NCBI GenBank assembly: GCA_910579525.1 | Contig: CAJTUK010000003.1 | Location: 124,001 to 188,000 of the forward strand | Source of the DNA: an uncultured Christensenella sp. | GTDB taxonomy: Bacteria > Bacillota > Clostridia > Christensenellales > Borkfalkiaceae | Length of the DNA stretch: 64,000 nt | Direction: 5' to 3' | Shown here: positions 25,758 through 32,759 of the stretch, piece by piece | How the letters are laid out: each line of letters starts with the position of its first letter | How positions within the stretch are numbered: the stretch's first letter is position 1 | Position numbers and translations under genes: made by a program | Notes under the pieces: model-generated | Told to the model about the DNA's origin: nothing | The model's database searches: none | The model's input: only the letters and a program-made list of their open reading frames with translations

Positions 25758-26279
25758 TTGTCAGCTAATTTCGAAGCAAAAAAAGTTGTCGTTCAGAAAA
25801 TAACGGATAAAATCAAAGCGTCGAAGTCCGTTGTTCTCGTAGATTACAACAAACTTACCGTTGCAGAAGTATCCGCTCTGCGCAACAAGTGCAAACAGGC
25901 GGGCTGTGAATACAAGGTCTATAAAAATACCCTTGTAAGAAAGGCTTTAAACGATTTGGGCTATAAAGATTTCGACGGCGACCTCAACGGCCCCACGGCG
26001 GTAACGTTCGGCGCGGACGAAACTTCGGCGGCTAAACTTATGGTGCAGGCCGCTAAAGATTACGAGAATAAAGTCGTAATAAAAAGCGCGTTCGTAGACA
26101 ACGCTTACGTAGACAAGGCGGGCGTTAAGGCTCTCGCTTCCATGCCCTCAAGGGAAGAACTCGTTGCGAAAATGCTCGGTTCTATGCAGGCTCCGCTTTC
26201 AAACTTCGCGGGCGTGCTCAACAATCTCGTTGCGGGTATCGTGCGTGTGCTTAACGGCATAGCGCAGCAAAAGGGCTAA
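25758..26279 (+). CDS. rplJ: Ribosomal protein uL10
   Basis: 173 residues from a TTG start with a strong AGGAGG 8 bp before it. N-terminal rRNA-binding domain (VVLVDYNKLTVAEVSALR, YKVYKNTLVRKAL) and a C-terminal helix for the L7/L12 dimers. Anchors the stalk. 95 bp before rplL. Confidence 0.97.
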   Translation: MSANFEAKKVVVQKITDKIKASKSVVLVDYNKLTVAEVSALRNKCKQAGCEYKVYKNTLVRKALNDLGYKDFDGDLNGPTAVTFGADETSAAKLMVQAAKDYENKVVIKSAFVDNAYVDKAGVKALASMPSREELVAKMLGSMQAPLSNFAGVLNNLVAGIVRVLNGIAQQKG

Positions 26280-26374
26280 TTTAAGTCAAACTTACAGTAA
26301 AAGAGGGGCGCGCCCTTAAAACGCAAAAACAAAAATAAAAAATTATCATTAAAAATATCAGGAGATTAAATAAA

Positions 26375-26752
26375 ATGGCAGACGTAAAGAAATATATTGA
26401 CGAAATCAAAAACATGACCGTGTTGGAACTTAACGAGCTCGTAAAGGCTCTCGAAGAAGAATTCGGCGTAAGCGCCGCTGCTCCCGTAGCAGTTGCCGCT
26501 GCTCCCGTTGCAGGCGCTGCTCCCGCTGCCGCCGCAGAAGAGAAGACCGAGTTCAACGTTGTTCTTAAAGACGCTGGTGCAAAGAAAATCGACGTTATTA
26601 AAGTTGTACGCGGTTTCACCGGTCTCGGACTTGTTGAAGCTAAATCCGCAGTTGAAAAGGGCGGCGTTCTTAAAGAGAACGTTGCTAAAGAAGAAGCTGA
26701 AAAGATTCTTGCAGACCTCAAGGCAGCAGGCGCAACCGCGGTTTTGGAATAA
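26375..26752 (+). CDS. rplL: Ribosomal protein bL12
   Basis: 125 residues: dimerisation helices, an Ala-rich hinge (about 33-52) and the C-terminal factor-binding domain (VVLKDAGAKKIDVIKVVRGFTGLGLVEAK). Contacts EF-G, EF-Tu and initiation factors. rpoB-rpoC, which normally follow, are absent; a terminator and an AT-rich island follow instead. Confidence 0.98.
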   Translation: MADVKKYIDEIKNMTVLELNELVKALEEEFGVSAAAPVAVAAAPVAGAAPAAAAEEKTEFNVVLKDAGAKKIDVIKVVRGFTGLGLVEAKSAVEKGGVLKENVAKEEAEKILADLKAAGATAVLE

Positions 26753-26768
26753 TTTAAAGCAACCGTTA

Positions 26769-26801
26769 AAATCACGGGCGTAATCGCCCGTGATTTTTTT
26801 T
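26769..26801 (+). terminator. Terminator after rplL
   Basis: 12-bp stem AAATCACGGGCG / CGCCCGTGATTT, 4-nt loop, eight Ts. Complete termination here separates rplJL from whatever once followed. Confidence 0.9.
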
Positions 26802-26856
26802 GCGCGTTTTATGTTGAAAACGTTATAATAATAAAAAAGTTCCTTTACCGTAGCGC

Positions 26857-26935
26857 ACATAGGGAATTTTAGTCAATTTGCATACGAAATAAATTAAGGC
26901 GCGGCGTAAAGCGCACTTCCCATAGGGAATTAAAA
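26857..26935. repeat. Short palindromic motif TTCCC-ATA-GGGAA and half copy
   Basis: ACATAGGGAATTTT at 26857-26870 and CTTCCCATAGGGAATTAAAA at 26916-26935 repeat the same core; the second copy is a perfect palindrome around ATA. Related copies lie at 27980-27996 and about 28828. The 236-bp gap between rplL and the hydrolase holds nothing else except the terminator at 26972. Confidence 0.5.
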
Positions 26936-26971
26936 AACTAAATTATTAAGAGTTATACTTTCAAGCAAGGA

Positions 26972-27006
26972 AAAAAGCTCTCGAACGATATGTTCGAGAG
27001 CTTTTT
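26972..27006. terminator. Bidirectional terminator of the island hydrolase
   Basis: 15-bp stem AAAAAGCTCTCGAAC / GTTCGAGAGCTTTTT with a 5-nt loop, good in both directions. It has a recognisable degenerate relative 3' of the 28294 gene (near 28774-28810). Confidence 0.85.
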
Positions 27007-27022
27007 ACTACAAACCTTTTAG

Positions 27023-27041
27023 AAAGATAAATTGAAATTTA
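27023..27041. repeat. Left copy of 19-bp inverted repeat, 3' flank of hydrolase
   Basis: AAAGATAAATTGAAATTTA, the exact reverse complement of 28741-28759. It overlaps the hydrolase stop codon. Confidence 0.85.
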
Positions 27042-27779
27042 ACGAACTAATCTTTTTACCCTCTCAACATAATCATCTGCATGATTTATGCTAATATCCC
27101 CATGATAATACCCTTGTAATACATCAAGTTCACTATTTGGTATTAAATCAGCAATTTTAGTTGCCGATTTTTTCATAATAGGTCTTTCTTTACTTCCAAC
27201 TAATACAAGAACTTTTGCTCTAGTATGTGATAAAGTATCTTTGACTTCATAACTAGAATTTGACTTCATAAAAGCAATTAAATTATCTTTTGTAATTTTA
27301 CAAGTATCTTCATAATACATATCAAACAAACTGTTTTTAAGTTTTAAACTTTTAAACTGTAGTTTTGAAAACCATTTTTTACTTATTAAACAATATAATA
27401 AATTAAATGTTGGCTCTATCATTTTATAAGTAAATTTCATAGGAATTGTCAAAGCACTTTCAACAATAGCATATTCACATATATTAGGATTTTTAGATAG
27501 TATTTCTAACAATATTTGTCCTCCTAATGATAGCCCTCCAATTAGTTTTACTTTCCCATTATAATTATCATTTATAAAATTTATTATTTCTAAAGCATTA
27601 CTTTCAATAGAAGTAAAATTTGTATCGCTATTCGAATGTCCATCTAGTATAGGAATGACTATGTGAAATTCATCTTCAAGCAATCCTATTTCATCTATAT
27701 AATTCCACCAAGAAAGACCACCACCATGCAATAAAATTATAATATCTTTATTCTTTGAACCATATTCTTTATATTCCAT
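27039..27779 (-). CDS. Alpha/beta-hydrolase
   Basis: 246 residues. Oxyanion-side HGGGLSWW near the N-terminus, nucleophile elbow GGLSLGGQ (Ser about 94), acid in LVLVGSKERP and catalytic His in GYYHGDIS near the end, so the triad is complete. No signal peptide. Base and codon use is far more AT-rich than the ribosomal and sugar genes around it (ATA, TTA and AAT codons dominate), indicating transfer. Its promoter lies in the 31-bp repeat at 27790-27820. Substrate unknown; esterase, thioesterase or peptidase activity are all possible. Confidence 0.85.
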   Translation of the reverse strand: MEYKEYGSKNKDIIILLHGGGLSWWNYIDEIGLLEDEFHIVIPILDGHSNSDTNFTSIESNALEIINFINDNYNGKVKLIGGLSLGGQILLEILSKNPNICEYAIVESALTIPMKFTYKMIEPTFNLLYCLISKKWFSKLQFKSLKLKNSLFDMYYEDTCKITKDNLIAFMKSNSSYEVKDTLSHTRAKVLVLVGSKERPIMKKSATKIADLIPNSELDVLQGYYHGDISINHADDYVERVKRLVR

Positions 27780-27789
27780 CTTACACCTA

Positions 27790-27820
27790 TAAATTACTGT
27801 TTATCGTACAATCATTATAG
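27790..27820. repeat. Left copy of perfect 31-bp inverted repeat (hydrolase promoter/leader)
   Basis: The exact reverse complement of 28249-28279. Read on the minus strand it begins CTATAATGATTG, holding the hydrolase -10 box with TTGCGT 17 bp further upstream, and ends just before the ribosome site. Confidence 0.92.
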
Positions 27821-28248
27821 AACGAAAAATGGAAGAACGCAACCGATTGAATTTTGCGGGAAATATGAAACATATCTATATCTCACTAGGCTACGAGTAG
27901 CCTAATTCGTCCACGAAAAAAAGTACAGAAAAGGCACAGCTTAACGCCATGCCTAAACCTTTTTATTTGCGTTTTATTAAATTCCCTGTGGGAATTACGG
28001 TAAAGCTACGCCTTTTTGCTTGTAATTTTTTTATGTGGGGTAAAAATTCACGAGCGGCGCAAGCTGAACGCCGTTCACGGTTATCTTTTGCGCGGTATAA
28101 TGTGCTCACTCGCCGCGCTATGCAAAAACAGAGCACCATGCCGTTTTGAATAAAGCGTTGCTCGCCCCGCAGGTCGGACGAAACTTATGTAGGAAGCGCA
28201 ATAAATATAGTGAGCTATACTCACCGCTTGCTTTTTTATTGTGTTATG
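27821..28248. other. 428-bp spacer between the 31-bp repeats
   Basis: Holds the two outward -35 elements, short hairpins (GGCTAC-GAG-TAGCC near 27890, AATTCCC-TGT-GGGAATT at 27980-27996) and GC-richer patches unlike the flanking genes. One 66-codon frame (27949-28149) has no ribosome site or protein-like composition and I do not count it. No transposase or recombinase. Confidence 0.6.
27980..27996. repeat. Palindrome AATTCCC-TGT-GGGAATT
   Basis: Perfect 7-bp arms around TGT; same core family as the motif at 26917-26929, which also lies at the edge of the AT-rich island. Confidence 0.5.
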
Positions 28249-28279
28249 CTATAATGATTGTACGATAAACAGTAATTTA
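28249..28279. repeat. Right copy of perfect 31-bp inverted repeat (promoter/leader of 28294 gene)
   Basis: Contains TATAAT at 28250-28255 with TTGCTT 16 bp upstream and the first part of the leader; the ribosome site GGAGA follows just outside. Identical, in reverse orientation, to the hydrolase leader. Confidence 0.92.
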
Positions 28280-28293
28280 GCGGAGATTTTAAT

Positions 28294-28734
28294 ATGCTTA
28301 CAACAGAGCCAACTATTGAAATGATTCAGGAGTGGAAATGCATATATAACGAAAATCGTGATAAGTTGAAACCGAATCGGAAAAGCGGAGCAGAAATAAA
28401 TGATTATTTTTGCAACAAATATCGTTTTGAAAAATTAGATTCTTTATCTTTTCATGATGTCGTAGAATTCAACATTATGAAAAATGAATCTAATAGAGAG
28501 AAATTACCGCAAGGTGCAGTACCGCAAATTGTTGCATATAAAGCTAAAGATTCATCTGTTTTAGTCGGGATTGATTTAGTTACGGGGTTTTTCCATATTG
28601 AAGGAAAAGATATTAATAGAGTGGCGGAAATTTACGATGACCTTTTTCTGTTCAGAGGATTAGACGAAACAGATATAAAAAATTATTTTTTAGTCGCACA
28701 ATACATTCAGTGCTTGAATAACAAATTATCATAG
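28294..28734 (+). CDS. Hypothetical protein of the AT-rich island
   Basis: 146 residues, soluble, no signal peptide or membrane segment. Mixed alpha/beta look: helical, charged N-terminus (MIQEWKCIYNENRDKLKP), middle block FHDVVEFNIMKNESNREKL, then a possible strand pair SSVLVGIDLVTGFFHIEG and a helical end. I recognise no family. GGAGA 7 bp before ATG; promoter in the 31-bp repeat. AT-rich like the divergent hydrolase, with which it shares both flanks. Function unknown. Confidence 0.65.
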   Translation: MLTTEPTIEMIQEWKCIYNENRDKLKPNRKSGAEINDYFCNKYRFEKLDSLSFHDVVEFNIMKNESNREKLPQGAVPQIVAYKAKDSSVLVGIDLVTGFFHIEGKDINRVAEIYDDLFLFRGLDETDIKNYFLVAQYIQCLNNKLS

Positions 28735-28740
28735 TAACGA

Positions 28741-28759
28741 TAAATTTCAATTTATCTTT
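28741..28759. repeat. Right copy of 19-bp inverted repeat, 3' flank of 28294 gene
   Basis: TAAATTTCAATTTATCTTT, 7 bp after the stop codon; matches the 3' flank of the hydrolase. Similarity continues imperfectly for about 40 bp (GTAGCTAAAAGC against GTAGTAAAAAGC, then TTCGTGAG against TTCGAGAG). Confidence 0.85.
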
Positions 28760-28897
28760 GAAAATAATGTGTAGCTAAAAGCGTTTAAACGAAATGTTCG
28801 TGAGTTCTTATCGTTATTCGTTTTCATTCCCTGTTGGAAGTGCGTTTTTGCCGGTATTTTTATATTTTTTAAACCGATTAATATTAGACAGTCAGTT

Positions 28898-28951
28898 AAA
28901 AATTATTTGCCGTACCGCAAGTAATTTTTAACGCCGACGAAAAATTACTTG
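28898..28951. repeat. Dispersed copy of the 19.8-kb palindromic element
   Basis: Perfect 12-bp hairpin CAAGTAATTTTT / AAAAATTACTTG (28918-28929 with 28940-28951). Its left neighbour, reverse-complemented, reads ACTTGCGGTACGGCAA, almost the junction GCTTGCGGTACGTCAA of the tandem array at 19828-20094. Confidence 0.6.
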
Positions 28952-28977
28952 ACGGAAATAACTTTTGATTGTAAAAT
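28949..28977 (+). promoter_or_regulatory. Promoter of the cyclophilin lipoprotein gene
   Basis: TTGACG, 17-bp spacer, TAAAAT; the leader would be only about 8 nt and lacks a Shine-Dalgarno. A second TATAAT sits directly before the ATG. The -35 overlaps the hairpin at 28940-28951. Confidence 0.45.
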
Positions 28978-28991
28978 GGTATAGTATAATT

Positions 28992-29936
28992 ATGAAACGT
29001 TCTAAAATAGCTAAAATCTTAATATGTGTTGCGTCTGCGGTTACGCTTTCGGTTTCCGCGCTGTCCGTAAGCGCGTGCAGCATCGAAACGGCTCATCCCG
29101 AAGCGGTTATAACCTACGAGTTTAACGGCGAAGAATACGCGGTTAAATACACTCTTTACAGAAATCTGCGCCCTCATACGGTAAGGCACTTTATCGAGCT
29201 TGCAAACAGCGGTTATTACGACGGAACGGTCGTTCACGATTTCGATACGAGCGACTGGTTTACGGGCGGATATGCTTACGACGCCGACGAATACGCGGCA
29301 AAAAAGGATAACGCCGGACAGATGGCGGAGTACTTTACCGAAAACTCCAAAGAAGAGGATTACGTCAGCCTTTACGCCGAGGGTAAAATAACCCCCACGG
29401 TGTTCAAAGAATCGGCTTATAACCCTACCGATCAAAAAATCGTGGACGAGAGCGGTTACGTGCCCACGCTTTTCGGCGAGTTCTATAACAACATTCATCA
29501 AGAAATCAAGCACGACCCTTTAAACGCGGAACTCGGTTGTCTTAAAACTTTTTACTATGCAAAAGAGTCCACGCAAAAGGTTTACGTAAGACCCACTGCG
29601 GGAGAAACCGTTATGGCGGACTATAAATCAAACTGCGCTACTTCGGTTTTCGCGGTTCAAACGGGCGCAAGCTCGGGCTTTGCGAAAACTGCTTATTGCG
29701 TATTCGGCAAGCCTGCGGACGCGGACGCGTTTGACGAGCTTTTAGACGCCGTAAACGAATTTATAGAAAACGAGCACGGCGGCACGAGGAGCAATTTTTA
29801 TAACTCCGCGGAAGTTCGCGTGGACAACTTTGATAACTTTTCAAACGAGCCCGAAGCGGATAAGGGTATAGAAGTAACGTTCAAAGCGCCCAAAACTCCC
29901 ATAGTGCTTAAATCCGTTAAAGTTACTAAATACTGA
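28992..29936 (+). CDS. Lipoprotein cyclophilin-type peptidyl-prolyl isomerase
   Basis: 314 residues. Signal peptide with lipobox VSAC (Cys about 29), so it is anchored outside the membrane. The N-terminal half shows the cyclophilin start (ITYEFNGEEYAVKYTLYRNLRPHTVRHFIELANSGYYDGTVVHDF). The usual active-site block is much altered and there is a long insertion, so isomerase activity is uncertain. It may assist folding of exported proteins. Start chosen at ATG 28992 because it opens the signal peptide; no ribosome site. Confidence 0.78.
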   Translation: MKRSKIAKILICVASAVTLSVSALSVSACSIETAHPEAVITYEFNGEEYAVKYTLYRNLRPHTVRHFIELANSGYYDGTVVHDFDTSDWFTGGYAYDADEYAAKKDNAGQMAEYFTENSKEEDYVSLYAEGKITPTVFKESAYNPTDQKIVDESGYVPTLFGEFYNNIHQEIKHDPLNAELGCLKTFYYAKESTQKVYVRPTAGETVMADYKSNCATSVFAVQTGASSGFAKTAYCVFGKPADADAFDELLDAVNEFIENEHGGTRSNFYNSAEVRVDNFDNFSNEPEADKGIEVTFKAPKTPIVLKSVKVTKY

Positions 29937-29947
29937 TTTTATAACGC

Positions 29948-29977
29948 AAGCCCGCCGTTTATCGGCGGGCTTTTTAC
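29948..29977 (+). terminator. Terminator after cyclophilin gene
   Basis: 10-bp stem AAGCCCGCCG / CGGCGGGCTT, 5-nt loop, then TTTTT. Confidence 0.88.
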
Positions 29978-30030
29978 TTGCAATTATTTTTTCGTTGGTA
30001 TACAATATTATAAAAAACGAGGTGAATTCA

Positions 30031-30528
30031 ATGAAGTTGCTTGCTCCTTTAGAAGCCTGGCAATACATATCCATAGCCGCGGCGGTTGCGGCGGCGTGTA
30101 TAGTAATTATCTGCATCATAATTTGGGCTGTCAAGAAAAACAGAAAAAACGGGAGCGATACACCCCCCCGTGCTGTTAAAGAAGAAAGGAGTATGGGTTC
30201 GCGCGAGAGCGAGGGCGCCTATGCGGCGGAGTACGAAGACGGCGCGCCCGCGCAAAAACCCGTAAAACAGGCGCAAAGCAAACCCGCGCAAAAGCCCGAG
30301 CCGAAGCCCGTTGAAAAAACCGAACCGGACAGGGGCAAGGTCTATCATATATCCAAGCGCAAAGACGACGGCAAATGGCAGATAAAGGCGGAAGGCGGCG
30401 CAAAGGCCATAAAACTGTTTTCTACGCAGGCCGAGGCCATAGAATACGGAAAACAACTTGCCTTAAATCAGGACGCTCGCATAATTTTGCACAAATTAGA
30501 CGGCTCGTTTCGTAAACTAACGTATTAA
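30031..30528 (+). CDS. Membrane-anchored DUF2188 protein
   Basis: 165 residues. One N-terminal membrane helix (about 13-36), a Lys/Pro/Gln-rich linker (about 70-105) and a C-terminal DUF2188 domain (VYHISKRKDDGKWQIKAEGG, then FSTQAEAIEYGKQLA and a final DGSFRK). GAGGTGA before ATG 30031. DUF2188 is a small alpha/beta domain of unknown function found widely in bacteria. It precedes the COG0523 genes by 43 bp and may share their transcript. Confidence 0.8.
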   Translation: MKLLAPLEAWQYISIAAAVAAACIVIICIIIWAVKKNRKNGSDTPPRAVKEERSMGSRESEGAYAAEYEDGAPAQKPVKQAQSKPAQKPEPKPVEKTEPDRGKVYHISKRKDDGKWQIKAEGGAKAIKLFSTQAEAIEYGKQLALNQDARIILHKLDGSFRKLTY

Positions 30529-30571
30529 TTTAATCCAATCGTTAAAAAACTGATAAAAGAAGGTAAAGACA

Positions 30572-31726
30572 ATGACCAAAATAGATATTTTTTCGGGATT
30601 TCTCGGTGCAGGGAAAACCACTTTAATCAAAAAACTCATAAAAGAAGCATATGCCGGTGAAAAAATCGTTCTGATAGAAAACGAATTCGGCGAAATAGGC
30701 GTAGACGGCGGCTTTTTGCAGGACGCGGGCGTAAAAATAAACGAGCTCAATTCGGGTTGTATATGTTGCTCGCTCGTCGGCGATTTCTCCGAGGCGCTCA
30801 AAAAGGTTTACGCGGAATATAAGCCCGACAGAATTTTAATAGAACCCTCCGGCGTAGGTAAACTTTCAGACGTTATCCGCGCGGTTGAAAGCGCCTGTCT
30901 CGACGGTTGCAAAATAAACGCTACCGCCGCCGTGGTGGACGCGGTCAAATGCAAAATGTATATGAAAAACTTCGGCGAATTTTTCAACGACCAGATAGAA
31001 ACCGCTTCGTGCATAATTTTCAGCCATGCCGACGTGGCGAGTGAAGAAAAGTTGACCGCCGCAGTGGAGCTCGTCCGCGCGCGCAACGGTCACGCAACCA
31101 TAGTCACCACGCCTCACTCGCAGCTTGACGGGAAAGAATTGCTCGCCGCGATGGAACACTCTAAAACGCTTGCGGGCGAACTTGAAGAACTCGAGCACGA
31201 ACACGGTCGTTGCTGCCACGGTCACCATCATGAACACGAGCACGGCGAGTGCGGTTGCGGACATAATCACGACCACGAAGAAGGAAGCTGTTGCCACGGT
31301 CACCGCCACGACCGTGAAGAGGAACATGAAGAAGGTCATTGCTGTCACGGGAGCCACCATGAGCATGACCACGAGCACGAACATAGTCACGACCACGGTG
31401 AGTGCGGCTGCGGTCACAATCACGACCACGGACACGAGCATCACCATGCCGACGAAGTTTTCACGAGCTGGGGCGTCGAAACCGGCAAAAAGTTTACCGA
31501 AAGCGGACTTAAAGCCGCGCTGTCCGAGCTTGGCAACGAGGAAAAATTCGGCGTTATTCTCCGCGCAAAGGGCATAGTTCCCGCCGAGTCCGGCAAATGG
31601 ATTCATTTTGATTATATTCCCGAAGAGTGCGACGTGCGCGAGGGCTCGGCTTCTTACACGGGCAGGTTGTGCGTTATCGGTTCGAAAATTAACGAAGAAG
31701 AACTCAAAAAACTCTTTGGAGTATAG
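30572..31726 (+). CDS. COG0523 (CobW/ZNG1-like) GTPase with histidine-rich loop
   Basis: G3E-family GTPase of 384 residues, probably a zinc metallochaperone. Walker A GFLGAGKTT (9-17), the metal site CICC (63-66), IEPSGVG as switch region, and NKxD region altered (FSHADV). Residues about 208-295 are an extraordinary His/Cys/Asp/Glu stretch with many HxH and CxCGHNHDH units, able to bind many zinc ions. The CobW C-terminal domain (FTSWGVETGKKF) follows it. The next gene is a divergent paralogue. Nickel or cobalt is an alternative metal. A Zur site was not recognised. Confidence 0.88.
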   Translation: MTKIDIFSGFLGAGKTTLIKKLIKEAYAGEKIVLIENEFGEIGVDGGFLQDAGVKINELNSGCICCSLVGDFSEALKKVYAEYKPDRILIEPSGVGKLSDVIRAVESACLDGCKINATAAVVDAVKCKMYMKNFGEFFNDQIETASCIIFSHADVASEEKLTAAVELVRARNGHATIVTTPHSQLDGKELLAAMEHSKTLAGELEELEHEHGRCCHGHHHEHEHGECGCGHNHDHEEGSCCHGHRHDREEEHEEGHCCHGSHHEHDHEHEHSHDHGECGCGHNHDHGHEHHHADEVFTSWGVETGKKFTESGLKAALSELGNEEKFGVILRAKGIVPAESGKWIHFDYIPEECDVREGSASYTGRLCVIGSKINEEELKKLFGV

Positions 31727-31770
31727 TCGTAAGGCGCGATTTTGCGTCGTAAACGCAAGGGAATTTATTT

Positions 31771-32718
31771 ATGGAAGAAATAGCGGTTTATCTCTTTCTC
31801 GGTTTTTTGGAGTCGGGCAAGACTAAATTTATACAGGAAACGCTCGAAGACCCAAAAATGGATACGGGCGAAAATACGCTTTTACTCGTGTGCGAAGAGG
31901 GCGAAGAGGAGTATTGTCCGCAAAAGTTCGCCGTAAGGCGCGTGACTAAAGTCACGCTTGAAAGCGTTGAAGAGCTCACGCTCGAAAACCTTGAAGCGCT
32001 CACAAAAAAACATAATGCGGAAAGGGTGATAGTCGAGTACAACGGCGCGTGGCTTTTGCAACAGTTTTTCGACGCTATGCCGGAAAGCTGGGTAATTAAC
32101 CAGATTATGACGTTTTTCGACGCGGGAACGTTCTTGAATTATAACCGCAATATGCGCCAGCTCGTTTTCGATAAACTGACTATGACTCAAATGGCGGTTT
32201 TCAACCGTTTTAAAGGCGAATACGATAAACTCGAATTTCATAAAGTAGTGCGCGGCGTTTCGCGCCGCCCCGATATAGTTTACGAATATATCGGCGGAAA
32301 AGCGGAGTTCGACGAAATAGAGGACCCCATGCCTTTCGATAAAGACGCGCCCGTCATAGAGGTGGAGGACAGGGATTTCGCGTGGTTTTACCGCGACCTT
32401 GCCGAAAATACGGGCGACTATATCGGCAAAAAAGTGAAGTTTAAAGGAATGGCGGCTGTTTCGAAAAAAGTGCCCAAAGGTTGCATAGTTCTCGGCAGAC
32501 ACATAATGACTTGTTGCGAGGCGGATATAGCCTACGACGGATTTGCCGTCAAATGCGGGAAGCTCGGCGAGGGAGTGCAAACGCGCGACTGGCTTACCGT
32601 AACCGCGGAAATAGTCTTCGAATATAACGGAATTTATCGCGGCGAAGGTCCCGTGCTAATAGCCGAAAAGATTGAAAGGGCAACTCCGCCCGAACAGGCG
32701 GTTGTTACCTATTATTAA
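31771..32718 (+). CDS. Divergent COG0523-like GTPase fused to a YcgQ/DUF1980-like domain
   Basis: 315 residues. The N-terminus keeps a P-loop (GFLESGKT, 11-18) and a G3E-like order, but the CxCC metal motif is missing. The C-terminal part (about 200-300) contains GCIVLGRHIMTCCEADIAYDGF, which resembles the metal-linked domain of TIGR03943/YcgQ proteins that normally pair with a permease (YcgR) and a CobW protein. So this looks like a GTPase joined to the YcgQ soluble domain without the permease. It lies 44 bp after its His-rich paralogue; the metal route is inferred. Confidence 0.72.
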   Translation: MEEIAVYLFLGFLESGKTKFIQETLEDPKMDTGENTLLLVCEEGEEEYCPQKFAVRRVTKVTLESVEELTLENLEALTKKHNAERVIVEYNGAWLLQQFFDAMPESWVINQIMTFFDAGTFLNYNRNMRQLVFDKLTMTQMAVFNRFKGEYDKLEFHKVVRGVSRRPDIVYEYIGGKAEFDEIEDPMPFDKDAPVIEVEDRDFAWFYRDLAENTGDYIGKKVKFKGMAAVSKKVPKGCIVLGRHIMTCCEADIAYDGFAVKCGKLGEGVQTRDWLTVTAEIVFEYNGIYRGEGPVLIAEKIERATPPEQAVVTYY

Positions 32719-32722
32719 AAAT

Positions 32723-32755
32723 AACGCCCCCGAGGCTAAAAGCCTCGGGGGCGTT
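32723..32755. terminator. Bidirectional terminator between GTPase and EF-G-like genes
   Basis: 15-bp stem AACGCCCCCGAGGCT / AGCCTCGGGGGCGTT with a 3-nt loop between converging genes. Confidence 0.85.
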
Positions 32756-32759
32756 CGGT

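Noticed and set aside
27949..28149. 66-codon frame between the 31-bp repeats
   Set aside because: No ribosome site, atypical composition, and it crosses a perfect palindrome.
27023..28759. Integron cassettes with attC sites
   Set aside because: The genes face away from each other, the shared sequences do not fold as attC with paired core sites, and there is no integrase.
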